From Kitagawia praeruptora (lineage: Eukaryota; Streptophyta; Magnoliopsida; Apiales; Apiaceae): DNA of 64,000 nucleotides. Where the stretch lies: assembly GCA_037693485.1 (NCBI GenBank), contig CM075345.1, positions 114,257,501 through 114,321,500 of the forward strand. The letters are read 5' to 3'. Below, piece after piece: positions 11,833-23,054 of this stretch. Below the pieces are notes generated by a model. That model ran no database searches and was not told where the DNA came from. It saw only the letters and a list, made by a program, of their open reading frames with translations. Each line of letters begins with the position of its first letter. The stretch's first letter is position 1. The translations under genes were made by a program, and so were the position numbers.

Positions 11833-12229
11833 CTCCCTCTATCTCTTAAAACATTTCCTGTTTACTAAATCGGGACTATCAAAATACTCTTCCCCTTTCT
11901 ATTTTAAGCCATAAACAATAATATTCAATACCCACTACTCCACCCACTACTCCTTAAAAACAATATTCAATACCCACTATTTCACCCACTACTCCTTAAA
12001 AACAATATTCAATATCCACTACTCCTTAAAAAATAATATTCAAAACCCACTATTCACCCACTACTTTTTAAAAACTATATTCAATACCCACTACCGCTTA
12101 AAAACAATATTCAATATCCACTACTTCTTAAAAACAATATTCAATACCCACTCCTCCATAAAAAAACAATATTCATTATTAAAACCCGTATTTTTAGTCA
12201 AACGGAAAAGAATAAAGAGACGGAGGGAG
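11833..12229. mobile_element. Stowaway-type MITE with internal minisatellite
   Basis: The ends CTCCCTCTATCTC and GAGACGGAGGGAG are flanked by TA (11831-11832 and 12230-12231). The interior from about 11910 to 12180 is a tandem array of a unit like CAATATTCAATACCCACTACTCC, with variable CACCCACTACTCCTTAAAAA spacers. Non-coding. Confidence 0.85.
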
Positions 12230-12320
12230 TATTTACCGGGCCAGACCATATAAGATTTGGACTTGCAGGGTAATTGGGAGACTCCGGACGGACTCCGGAC
12301 GGGTGAATTGATCGTTTACT

Positions 12321-13192
12321 ACTATCTCTTTCTGAAGGTACGGTAACAAGCTGAGGCGCTGCATTACATTGTTACTGCTGCATGCTACAGAGAGTTAGGG
12401 GCTGTAAATTACTGCAGATTATATTGGCATATTAATTGGTGAATTAATCTTGTTCTTTTGATCATCTACTAGGTATATATGTGGTTTTGTATTGTTAATC
12501 TGTGTGGGTTAATGTTCTATTTCTATCTCATTGATACATGCATACATACATACATATATACATACATATCACTTTCCGATTGTCTATTATTCAATTGTGA
12601 CCCCAATTTATCAGCTCTATGGAACCTTTTTGATTGGTTGTCCACTGTCCACTTGTCACTCATTTGTTCTATTGAAAGTTATTAGGTTGTCGAGTATACT
12701 GGAATAATTGTTTAGTAGTTACCCTTTGGTTTTCGCAAAATATCTTCTTAACTTTTCTTGTATTTTTAGTAGGGTTTCACCATGAGTTCTAACAAAAGGA
12801 ATCAAGAAAAGAACAAGTCTGAGTTGATAAAAAATAAAGTTCAAGCACTTGAACTAGCTAAAGCTAAAAAGATGGTTCTGGAAAATATGCGTAGTGTACA
12901 GACTTCAATTATTGCAAAAGAGTACGGAACGGATGCTATTTGGGCAGAACAAGTTGAAAAAAGTATTAATGCAACACAAGCGAGGTCCAAGTCAAAATCT
13001 AAGTCGAAGTCAAAATCAAATGTCATGAAAAGTAAAGTGATTGAAGGAAGCACACAAGTGGAAGGGAAAGAAGTGGAAGTGAAGAAAGAAGCAGCAGAGG
13101 AGGGAGTGAAGAGAGAAGCAGAGGAAATGGAGCAAGTGAAGGAAGAAAAGGAGCAAGTGAAGGAAGTGGCAAGGGAAGAAGTGCAAACAATG
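12321..13192 (+). repeat. Duplicated segment, copy B (872 bp)
   Basis: Near-identical to 3543-4415. It includes the promoter-proximal 461 bases and the whole of exon 1 of the gene at 12782. In this copy the left flank is unique sequence, not a transposon end. Confidence 0.95.
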
Positions 13193-16100
13193 GTAAATCC
13201 TCACATTTGGTGGTGTTGGTGAAATGCTTGACTTTGGACTATAAAAATTTTGCAAGACTATTTATAAAAGATTATGTAAATTTTCAATAACTAAAATAGA
13301 AAAACTATCCCCTTATAAATCCTCACATTTGGTGGTGTTGGTGAAATGCTTTAATTGTTTAGCTATTTAAGAAAGCATTTTAGTATTGATAGCTGTGATG
13401 TTATTGATTTGTAAAACCATCCTTAATGGGGTTATTCTTCTATTTTCGCTTATTTTGTGATGCTAAGGCATACCAAATTCTCTATAGTGACATGAGGTTC
13501 ATTTAGTTTACATCAATTATTTTTTTGCAACTTGTATTGAAACAACTACTAATCTTATGTTATTTTTTTCTTAATTTGTATTCTTAGAACCTTGCTGCAT
13601 TAATGGATAAGGGGAAAAAAAATTTTGGATTGGTTCAAGCTGGACCATTGATTGTCAAGCCATGTGTACCCAAATCTGGTCTTTCTCCCAGTTTAAGGGC
13701 ATTGTCCAGATGTGCCAAAGAGTTGGGGAATAATCAAATTATTATTCCCGTAAAAAAAGAAGTAATGAACCAAATTCAAGACCTTTATTTTGGGCAAGAT
13801 GAAATCGTCCGGTTATTGGAAAAAGGCGAGTTAGATGCTACTCACATAAGTACATATATCAGGTAAGTCTTTAGACTGTTTTTTAAATGAAAAATACCTC
13901 TGTAATGTATAAGTATAGATTTGAGTATAATATGAAAACGAGATTGCAATAATGTAATAATTTGCAGGAGACTATTAGCTCATGTTTTGCATTTGACTTC
14001 GGTTTTTTAAATGAAAAATACCACTGTAGTGTATAGGTATAGATTTGTGTTTGAATGGAAACGAGATTGCAATGATGTAATAATTTGTAGGAGATTAGCT
14101 TATGTTTTGCATTTAATTTTTACTATGACAGATTGTTGTACGAAGATTGTTTAGAAAATGGGCTGACAAAGACCTTTGGTTTTCTCTGTCCATCACTCAC
14201 ATCATCATCAATTGTGAGTGGAGATGCAAAGGTGATTCGAATTAAGAGTGAACAACAGTCTGAGTATATTTTGAATGCATTTCATGGGGCATCAGATGGA
14301 AAAATTTACTTGGCACCATTCAATATTGGGTAAAATGAGTCTTTATGCATTTTATTTTCACTTTGTGTGCGCGAATCTAAGCTATTTATTATATAGGTTG
14401 TTTTATTATTAATTTGCCTAATTAATTATGCAGCCACCACTGGATTTTATGTTTGATCAATCCAAGTGAGTGCATTGTTTACTATTTGGATCCCTTAAGA
14501 GACCAAGGTCGTGGAATTGAACAAGATTTATGCAATGTTGTTGACACGTAAGTATCTATTCAAACCGTTAATGCTATCAGGCTATTTTGTTTACATTTAA
14601 AGTAATTTGCTGCTGTTATTTCTTGGCAGACACAAAAAAGGTTGTCTTATCTGATGATCATGGATAATACCTTTTTTCGGTATATAAATGGGTAGAAGCT
14701 TAAATTAAGTTGAGGCAAGCATTACAAAAGCATGCTCGTTGGTAATAGATTTGGCTTCTACCAACTATTTTTTTTGACCAAATGACAATATCAGGCTGGT
14801 GCTAAGACACCAAATGCAAAAAGTTATCCTTAAATGAACGCCTAGCAAGGCCTCTAGTGTTCCAAGCTAAAGTCGTCATAAATCTAGGTACATGAGGTGT
14901 TCTCTAAAGCTTGTCCCTGGCTTCCTAATTTTTTATGAGGGCTATTACAACCCTCTTTTACTTGTCATAGAAGAACAGGTGGCTGTTCTCGCATTTTCAT
15001 GAACATACATCATCCTCCTTAGCCAGCCTTTCTTTTGTTCTTTTCTAAAACAACTGGCGTCGTTATGATTTTTGGCTGTTGATGTTGTCAGCATAATTGT
15101 AACTTCTTATGTGATCTGTTTTCCCCTCATTAATAGAAGACGGACGCAATTAGTATGATCAATGAAAATGGGTTTCTGGTAGTATTTTCACAGTAGTTGG
15201 ATTGGAAAATGATAAGGTCATAATAGCTTTTTGTTTGGGCTTAGATTGTTTTGGTGCCACCACATAATACCTTACAAATGTAGTACTTAAATATGGTCTT
15301 TCATGTTTGATCAACAGAGCATTAAGGTTATATTGGAAGCAGCCGGAAAAGAGCACGACATGGAAGCAGATACAGGTTTATGCATCATCAGAATATAGCT
15401 TATTAATTGTTCAGTGTCCATTTCTTATACAGTATACTAATTACTATGGAATAAATTTTAACCAAATTATTTTGTTTTCCTTCTTCCCTTGTATAATTTT
15501 TATAGTGTCCGCAACAAGACAACAACTTCGATTGTGGATATTATGTATTGAGATTCATGAGAGAGATTATAGATCATCAAAAAATCCAGATTCCAGAAAA
15601 GGTAAGACTTTTAGTTGTTTTAAGCAGCTTTTTCTCTTTGAAACCTGAAGACAGCAAAAAAAGGTCTATAATTACTTGCAAGAACCAGGCTCAAAGGGGG
15701 GAAAGCTAGCACAGAAAACCCCTCTAACTAGACATCTACAAACCAAGATAGTTAATTAAATTTTCATGCCACATACAATCTTTAGTACTCCACTTGCTAG
15801 ATATGAGACTCTTAGTTTTAATACACTATCAGCACAAAGGACCTGATTTATGATAATCTATATGTGGTATATTTAGAGATGCACAAAAACCGGATCACGT
15901 CGGATTCGGGCCAGATTTTAAAAAACCCGGATTTACTTATGGTGTAAAAGTCGGGCTTTCAAAAAGCAGGCCGGTCTAGACTTTCCCGGAAAATATTAGT
16001 CTCATTTTAGGCCCGGATCAATTTTTTAATACTTAAATATTAATATTTTTGGATTTTACAAATAATAATCTTTGTGGGGGATTTTTTTTTAAAAAAAATA

Positions 16101-16947
16101 TTTATACTTTTATCCTATATTTCATACGATATTTTAAAAATAAATAAATAAAATTCAATTATATTCGGAATTTTATCCGGATTTTTTTTAAAAATCCGTC
16201 TTTAATTCGAATTTTGGGCTTTTGTCTGGGTTATTTTTAAGGTCATGCCTAAATTCGGATATTTTTGGATTTAGGCCGGGCTTTTTCAACAATATGTAGT
16301 TCATTAAGGGTTCATTAAGGCCCATTTTCGGATTAGATTAGAAGTAATTTTCTGATTCGGGTTTTTTGTGCATCTATAGGTATATAACCCTGCATTGAGC
16401 AGAACAAAACATACTGTGTTCTGAATCTTGTATCTCCTTCCCCATATTTTTCACCAAATCAGTCAATCACTGTTCTTTATATAACCATTATGCATATATG
16501 GCTCCTACTTTTTTAAGTTATTATAAATGTAGTTTTATGATTTTATTTTGGTTTTTTTTTTAAAAATACGTTATTTTATTATTATTTTTTTGCAAAATAC
16601 GACTTGCAACCAATGCAACTGGATTCAAATAAAATCAACCTCAAATGCAACCACTAGCAACTTTAATTTTTTTCAAAAAAACAGTTGCATTTGGTTATAA
16701 ATCGTATATAAAAAAGTTGAATTTGGTTGTTTTTAGTTGCAAACCGTATTTTTGCAAAAAACAATTAAGAGATAGTAAAATCTCAAAAAAAAAAAAAAAG
16801 TTTTGAAAAGTAGTATTTTTGCTAATTATCCTTTTATTTTTGCAGTACTTTGATGATTGTGCATTTCCAGCCTATGATCAAGGTCAAATTAATGAAGTGA
16901 GAGAGGAGTTGGCATGTCATGCTCTCCGATTTTATGTCGAATCATAA
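12782..16947 (+). CDS. Ulp1-like (C48) cysteine protease-domain protein, transposon-associated type
   Basis: Seven exons join in phase: 12782-13192, 13588-13862, 14132-14329, 14434-14547, 15318-15375, 15506-15601, 16846-16947 (TAA), with GT-AG borders. The product is about 417 residues. The N-terminus is basic and coiled (SKSK repeats, then K/E-rich repeats), followed by a linker region and a C-terminal Ulp1 peptidase fold. The catalytic histidine is in GHHWILCL (exon 4), the aspartate in YYLDPLRDQG (exon 4), the oxyanion glutamine and cysteine in CPQQDNNFDCGYYVLRFM (exon 6). All catalytic residues are present, so a deSUMOylating or related cysteine protease activity is possible. In plants, proteins of this form are often encoded by CACTA- or MULE-type transposons, and I see no CACTA ends here. 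Intron 1 begins with a 34-bp repeat of its own interior, and intron 2 has a tandem duplication. Whether it is expressed cannot be judged. Confidence 0.75.
13195..13351 (+). repeat. 34-bp direct repeat in intron 1 of the Ulp1-like gene
   Basis: AAATCCTCACATTTGGTGGT and the following bases occur at about 13195-13229 and again at 13317-13351. The first copy lies directly at the exon 1 donor, where homology to copy A stops. Confidence 0.85.
13871..14122 (+). repeat. Tandem duplication of about 125 bp in intron 2
   Basis: 13871-13999 and 14000-14122 share TTTTTTAAATGAAAAATACC, the GAGATTGCAAT.ATGTAATAATTTG block and the ATGTTTTGCATTT end. Both halves carry an acceptor-like TTTG(C/T)AG, and the true acceptor is further on at 14131. 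Confidence 0.8.
15873..16378. mobile_element. hAT-type MITE in intron 6 of the Ulp1-like gene
   Basis: The inverted ends AGAGATGCACAAAAA and TTTTTTGTGCATCTAT flank an interior rich in CCGGATTCGGG/ATTCGGAT motifs. The flanks GTGGTATAT and AGGTATAT give a probable 8-bp target duplication with one mismatch. Non-coding. Confidence 0.65.
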
Positions 16948-17342
16948 TGTGATTGGTCTAACAAATGGAGAAGAGACATATGATTGAGTTTGTTTATGTG
17001 GCAGTGATTATGTGGTCTTTCTCCTCAAAAGCTCCATTTTTTGATACTATAGGATTGATGTTATTATTCATGTGCTACTAATTTCACTCACTGTCTAAGC
17101 TTATTATGGTTCATATTTTCTGTTGAGCAAACACAAATTTAGTAGTGATGCCACTATTGTCCTGTAAATGTATTGTGTTCAGGTTATAATCGCTAATATA
17201 TGCAACCTGACCCTTTTTGTATATTCTCTAAATGACAGGCGTACCTATATTGATGTGGTGAATGTGATATACGAAAGCTTTTGAAAGAATTTGAACTGAT
17301 TGCAGAATCTGGCCCAAAGTTGAAGCAATTTTGTTTGCAAAC
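16948..17342. other. 3' flank of the Ulp1-like gene; nothing distinct
   Basis: Likely 3' untranslated sequence followed by unique AT-rich DNA. No open frame or repeat was recognised. Confidence 0.5.
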
Positions 17343-17992
17343 TAGGGATGGGAAAAAAATCCGATCCGATGGATACCCGATTCGAAATCCGATTTTTTAT
17401 TCGATCCGAACCCGATATTTTGGATTTGGATATGGATATGGATTTAAATTTTAAACTCGAAAGATTTTGGATATGGATATGGATTTCATGAAACCCGATC
17501 CGATACCCGAAACCCGATCAAAACCCGAGCCGAACCCGAAACCCGAAAAATACCCGACTTTTATTTATTATATTTTATATTATATATTATATATAAATGT
17601 ATATTATAAATACATATTATACATACACTATTTTATATATATTATATATTATATATAAATGTATATTATAAATACATATTATACATACACTTATCTTTGA
17701 GACATAAGATATGGAAAGATCGAGAAAATAAATTGTCATGGATGTAGCGGTTTTTTTTAACTTACTTACACAATTTTTTTTTATTTTTTTGTTAAGCAAC
17801 TTATTTACACTATTTTTAATTTTGAATACCCGAAAAAAACCCGATCCGATCCGAAACCCGACAAATTTGGATTTGGATATTGAGTTTTGGATCCGAAACC
17901 CGATACGATCCGAAACCCGAAACCCGAAAATATTTAGATTTAGATTTTGATTTTGCAAAACCCGAGCCGAACCCGACCCGTTCCCATCCCTA
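17343..17992. mobile_element. hAT-type MITE with perfect 8-bp target duplication
   Basis: The inverted ends TAGGGATGGGAA and TTCCCATCCCTA are flanked on both sides by TTGCAAAC (17335-17342 and 17993-18000), an exact 8-bp duplication as made by hAT transposases. The arms repeat CCGATCCGAAACCCGA motifs. The middle holds two copies of a TATATTATATATAAATGTAT unit (about 17578-17692). Open frames here have no domain. Confidence 0.92.
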
Positions 17993-18000
17993 TTGCAAAC

Positions 18001-18357
18001 CTTTGTTTCTACTTGAATCTATTAACCAATAATTTGAAGGTGCCAATTTATCAAATTAAAACCAGTTAGTTCTACTTCTTAACCACCACGATAGCACAAA
18101 TTGTAAAACTGCCGCTGCTTAGACCAGTAATACCATTACTAGTTATTAGTATATCCAATTCCATTAGCAACTCTTCCTTGTAGTAGCAACCAATATTTTA
18201 AATGTTAATGCTTGAATTTAATAAATGAAATTACATACTAATTCAATTTATTTAGCTTCAATGTATAATAAATTAAGATAATGCATAATAATTGTTGATT
18301 TGTTATTTTTTACACATCCTTTGAGATTTTAAATTTTAAATATCCAACGACTCATGG
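18001..18357. other. AT-rich spacer; nothing recognised
   Basis: No gene, repeat end or structured element was found in this stretch between two MITEs. Confidence 0.5.
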
Positions 18358-18365
18358 ACTATATA

Positions 18366-19329
18366 TAGGGCTGCACAACTTTCCGGTTTGGACCGATAAA
18401 TTAGACCTGACCGGGTCTATCGGTTCAAGGACCGGACCGGACCGAATATAACCGGTCCGGTCCCCGGTCCACAAAATCAAAAAAATCCGGTTTTCGGTCC
18501 GGTCCGGTCCGGTCCGGTCCAAACCCTGAAAACACCCGGTCCAGGCCGGATCGGACCGGATTTTATGTTTGTAGTTAATTTTACACTATTTTGTTTTTTA
18601 AATTATATAGTTTAATGATTAAATATTAACACATACTCCCTCTGTCCCTCCCAATTCTTTACATTTTCCATTTTGGGATGTCCCTTCCAATTCTTTACAT
18701 TTCCAAACTTTCCAAAAATAGTAAAGTTTTAACCTTTAAACAAATAAAAAGGGTCCACCATTTACCACTACTTTCCTCCATCTTTCTAATCTATTACTTA
18801 AATATTGATAGGTCCCACAATTTTACCCACTTTCCACTCACTTTCTTTCTCTTCCCACTTACTTTTTTTTTACTTTCTTAATCTCCGTGCCCAACCCAAT
18901 TGTAAAGAATTGGGAGGGACGGAGGGAGTAACATATTTTAGTGATCCAAATTGGTAAATAATAAATTTATGAAATAGTATATATAAACACTATAATATAA
19001 ATGATTAAATTTCATATTTTATACTATATATAATTTATAATTATGTTTACAAATTAATGTTACTTTACAAATAATATGATATTTACTTATTTTTAAATTT
19101 AAATTAACTTACCAAGTAATTTAAATATCAACAAAGAATGAAAATTAAATTATAAAAATTAATTTTTTTTTATAAAATATTAACTAACCGGTTCATACCG
19201 GTCCGGTCCCGGTCCGGTCCCAAGACCGGTTATGACCGGTCCGGTCCCCGGTCCATGAATTCAATAAAATCCGATTTTCGATTCGGTCCGGGTCGGTCCA
19301 GTCCCGTTTTGGACCTTTGTGCAGCCCTA
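18366..19329. mobile_element. hAT-type MITE (GGCTGCACA ends), split by a nested Stowaway
   Basis: The ends TAGGGCTGCACAA and TTGTGCAGCCCTA are flanked by ACTATATA and ATTATATA (8 bp, one mismatch). Both arms contain long runs of CCGGTCCGGT-type motifs in opposite orientation. A separate element is inserted at 18636-18928. Confidence 0.85.
18636..18928. mobile_element. Stowaway-type MITE nested in the hAT MITE
   Basis: CTCCCTCTGTCCCTCCCAAT and its inverse ATTGGGAGGGACGGAGGGAG form the ends, with TA on each side. It inserted after the hAT MITE. Confidence 0.9.
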
Positions 19330-19337
19330 ATTATATA

Positions 19338-20094
19338 TACTTACGTACATTCAAAATCATTTGTTACCAGAAGAAGAAAATTAGGGGCCTGTTTGAATTT
19401 ACAATGAGATAAAATTGTATGTTATTACTGTTCACGATATTTTATTATTCAATATTTCTTGTTTGTTTTTTCTTGTGTTCTTTATATGGCGAATTTGTTT
19501 AGAGAGGATCAAGAAAATGTGAAAGCTTACTTCCGCTGTTGATAATATGATTAGTTGAACATGCAATCTGAAATTTACACGTGGCCGCAATACATTCCTA
19601 ATGCAATCTGAATACACACGCAAGCTATTTTTATGATGCTAAATGCAAATCAATATTACTCAATGCAATTCGGAAAAATTATATTATTGTCCTTCCTACT
19701 TTTTTTTTGACAATAGTGTGTACAGACCCTAGTCATGTCTAGTTTTCGGTCTAGTTTTCGGTAGTTTTCGGTGTAATCATTTAATATATTCACATTTTTC
19801 CAAACAGTAAATTTACCAATTACAGTAGAACGTTTTTTTTCTTACTTTAGATATTTATTAGTCAAATTAGGTGTACGTATTTCACTTATTTTATTTTAAT
19901 TTATAAAAGGTTGAGTATAACAAATTAATTAGGAAAGTTAGTTTGATCAAAATTCTTAGTATTTCAATTTTAATATTACAATATTATTATTGTTGGAGCG
20001 GCACCAATAAACTATAGTCTACCAAAATCAGATGCATGATAACAACGAAGTTTGAGATCTAACGAACGATCTTGTTCCAAAGCTGCATAACATC
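19338..20094. other. Intergenic, no gene seen
   Basis: AT-rich. It contains a short direct repetition of TCTAGTTTTCGG/GGTAGTTTTCGG around 19740-19770. The 63-codon minus frame at 19432-19623 has no recognisable domain. Confidence 0.5.
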
Positions 20095-20925
20095 TTGCTC
20101 CACGTGTTGCATTACTGCAATGTCACAAGTTCATTTTTAATGAGGATGTTACGATGGTCCTGTGGGCGCACGATGCTAGATAGAATTCCGAATGGGGTGT
20201 TTAGGAGCGAGCTTGAAGTGGCGCCCTTTTCTGAGAAAGCTAGGGAAGGGAGGTTGAGATGGTTCGGTCACGTCCGTAGGAGGCGGTTTGTTGCGCCGGT
20301 GAGGAGGGTAGAGAGTATATCGGTTGATGGGGCGAGGAGGAGAGGCAGACCGAGGAAGACTTGGGAAGAGCAGATTAGGTTGGATTTGAAGGCCTTAAAC
20401 TTAGATGAGACCATGATCGCCGACAGATGTTCGTGGAGACGTCGTATCAGAGTGGTGGATTCTCTTTTAGGGAGTGGCTCTGTTGTGGAGAGTCTCAGAG
20501 TTGGGCTGTCTCGGTTAACTTTAGCTTAGAAGTTCGGCTTTTTTGTTATATTGTTGCTTGCAGTGTCTTTTGTTTCTTGGTTTTGCTTGTGATTTACGCT
20601 TTGCAGGAGTCAGGTCTGGAGCCATTCCTCGAAAAATGGTCTGGAGCACATCAAGGTATCAGTAGCATAATTCCTCACAGGTTAGTTTGTCCCATGTGGA
20701 GAACGCCATGGGCTCAGGTATTCTTTTAAATATTTCGATACCATTTGAATGCCTCTATTTGTAGCACCCACTTTTTTGTCATGCACATAGCCGAGGGTCT
20801 TCACGGAAACAGCCTCCCTACCCTAAAAAGTGGGGGCATGGCTGCGTACAACTTACCCTCCCCAGACCCTGCTCTGAGCGGGAAATACTGGGTATGTTTG
20901 GTTTGGTTTGGTTTTTCCCTCTCTC
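20095..20925 (+). mobile_element. RTE-type LINE, 3' remnant
   Basis: The frame 20095-20529 encodes the C-terminal tail of an RTE-clade non-LTR reverse transcriptase. It has a MLRWSCGRT start, then LRWFGHVRRR, RGRPRKTWEEQIRLDLK and WRRRI, in the order usual for this clade. Downstream, 20780-20910 matches the typical RTE 3' end (GGTCTTCACGGAAACAGCCT, then a GCGTACAACTTACCCTCCCC block, then CTGGGTATG). It closes with a TTTGG-type short repeat tail. The reverse transcriptase palm and endonuclease are absent, so it is 5'-truncated. It is more GC-rich than its surroundings. Confidence 0.88.
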
Positions 20926-21236
20926 CCATCCATTTCTTTACAATTTCCTTTTTGGGCTGTCCCACCATTTCTTTACATTATCCAAAATAGTAAGTTTTAA
21001 TACTATTACACCCACTACTTCACTTATTTTAACAATACTTTACACTATTTCACCCACTACTTAACTTATTTTAACAATAAAATCACTATTACACACACTA
21101 CTTCACTTATTTTAACAATAAAATCACCATTACACCCACTACTTCATTTATTTTAACAATATTACACCCACTTTACCCCACTATCCTTGACCTCCGTGCT
21201 CAGCCGCATATAAAGAACTGGCTGGGACGGAGGGAG
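20926..21236. mobile_element. Stowaway-like MITE, left end degenerate
   Basis: The right end GGCTGGGACGGAGGGAG is flanked by TA. The left end CCCTCTCTCCCATCC is diverged. The interior repeats a CACCCACTACTTCACTTATTTTAACAAT unit several times, like the MITE at 11833. Confidence 0.7.
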
Positions 21237-22500
21237 TAAACTTTAGCAATAGTGTGTCCAATTCTTCTGTCACATAAGCTGATGATGTCTCAATAAAATT
21301 TCAACAAAATATAGCAAAAATATACAAAAAGAAAAAGGAATTAGAATAAATAAATAAAACATGAATGTGTGTGGGCACATATGTGTGTAAGTGCATGTAA
21401 TAATTAGAAGCAATTTTGAGAGAATGCAAGTGAAGTTGTAACAAATATTAACCAAAATTGTTGTATCAGACCTCACAATTATGACTTATAATTTTTTCCG
21501 CTTTATTCTTTAAGGATCCAAGTTGATCGGTTCTCATATAATTCTAATGTTGAAAGTTGTCATTTTATCAAGGTTGAGAAGATGCTCATGGAGAGCTATA
21601 CTTTGATATCGTAAAACAATCTAAATACACAAGTGATACCTCTATGAAATTTTGTATCTTCTTTTCATTTATTTTGTCATAATTCTACTTTTTAGTCCCA
21701 ACTCTTCTTAGACCCTACTAATGGTAGGTTAAAAAGAAAGGAACTACACGTAAGATGAGGTGAAAATTCAAACTGTTAAATATGAAAGTGAAAACGCTTA
21801 GAACATTTATTGACCATCCCCTTAGAATGCACACAAGCACAAAGAAGATTCCAGATCATTAGTCCTCTCTGTAGTATCGAAAGCAAAGTTCTTACTAAAA
21901 TATAAGTTGGGCCCATATCTAATATTAGTTTGAGCCCATGCTACTTGAAACTAAGGACATCATAAATTATGAATAAAAACATGTAAAGAACATGGTAGGC
22001 TGGTAGCCTCTTTTATTAGTTTTCACAAAAAATTCTTATCCTCCACAAAATTGTTTCAGTTCCAACTAGATTATTCTACATTAATTTGTTATATTCCGAA
22101 GAAATAAAATTTAAGATAAATAAATTGTACCAATGCATATGTTCCAAAGTACATAAATATAATGAACTCTCGTACATTAATAGCATTGCGTACCACAAAT
22201 AACATATCGAGCTTTTGCAAACATGTTGAGTCTCTTAGCTTCAAAAGAGTATGTACTACCCACCTCCTCACAAATAACATGCAAAAAAGTTCAGAATTTG
22301 TAAATGAGTAAAATGGGCCTGATGACGACCTCATGTGACTATCTTAGGTTACAAGGTGTTTGGCTATATAATTAATGACTTTATGGTAATTATGAATAGC
22401 TTTTCTTGAATTTACTAATTTACCTCGGTTGCATGATTTACATGGAATTTTGTTATAACCTCAAATGTCATCCTCGTATACATGATTCTCTTTGTAAATA
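21237..22500. other. Intergenic, no gene seen
   Basis: AT-rich. The minus frames at 21270-21476 and 22089-22334 show no domain or codon pattern that would support a gene. Confidence 0.5.
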
Positions 22501-22502
22501 TA

Positions 22503-22753
22503 CTCCCTCTGTCCCATCCATTTCTTTACATAAAAAACTGCGTAACTGACACGCGTTTTAAGGTGCATTTTATGGATAGTTCTATAACTTATTTTTGATA
22601 TTTTCTTTTTTTGTATAAAAATAGGATTGTTCTATTTTTATACAAAAAAAGAAAATATCAAAAATAAATTATAGAACTATCCTTAAAATGCATCTTAAAA
22701 TCCGTGCCGGAAACTGATCCGCAAATGTAAATAACTCAATGGGACGGAGGGAG
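22503..22753. mobile_element. Palindromic Stowaway-type MITE (hairpin-forming)
   Basis: The ends CTCCCTCTGTCCCAT and ATGGGACGGAGGGAG are flanked by TA. Almost the whole 251 bp is one inverted repeat: the central arms (for example TATGGATAGTTCTATAACTT on the left and its near-inverse on the right) meet around ATAGGATTGTTCTAT at about 22620-22637. A transcript would fold into a hairpin with an arm of about 110 bp. Confidence 0.93.
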
Positions 22754-22755
22754 TA

Positions 22756-23050
22756 CTAATTAAAACATGTTCTTAATATCTTTTTATAAAATAATCTCAA
22801 TACATAAATCAATTAAAGATGATAACTATGTGAAAGATCATTATTTACGGGTTCGCCCTCTAGTCACAAAATTATCCCCTTACTCTGAAACTCTCTAATA
22901 CCACTAGAACATGCGAGCTTTTGGTTTCCTCGCATTTTAAAATCAGATTTCGAAGATTAGAACCTCCTCACTGTGTTATAATTCTAACCAAAATTTAAAA
23001 ACCATATTACTACTAATAAAATTGATGGTTCATCTCAATATATAATAAAT
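22756..23050. other. Short unique spacer; nothing recognised
   Basis: No feature was found. Confidence 0.4.
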
Positions 23051-23054
23051 TGGT

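Noticed and set aside
11833..12229. CRISPR-like regular repeat array
   Set aside because: The repeats are a minisatellite without unique spacers of fixed size, inside a MITE in plant DNA.
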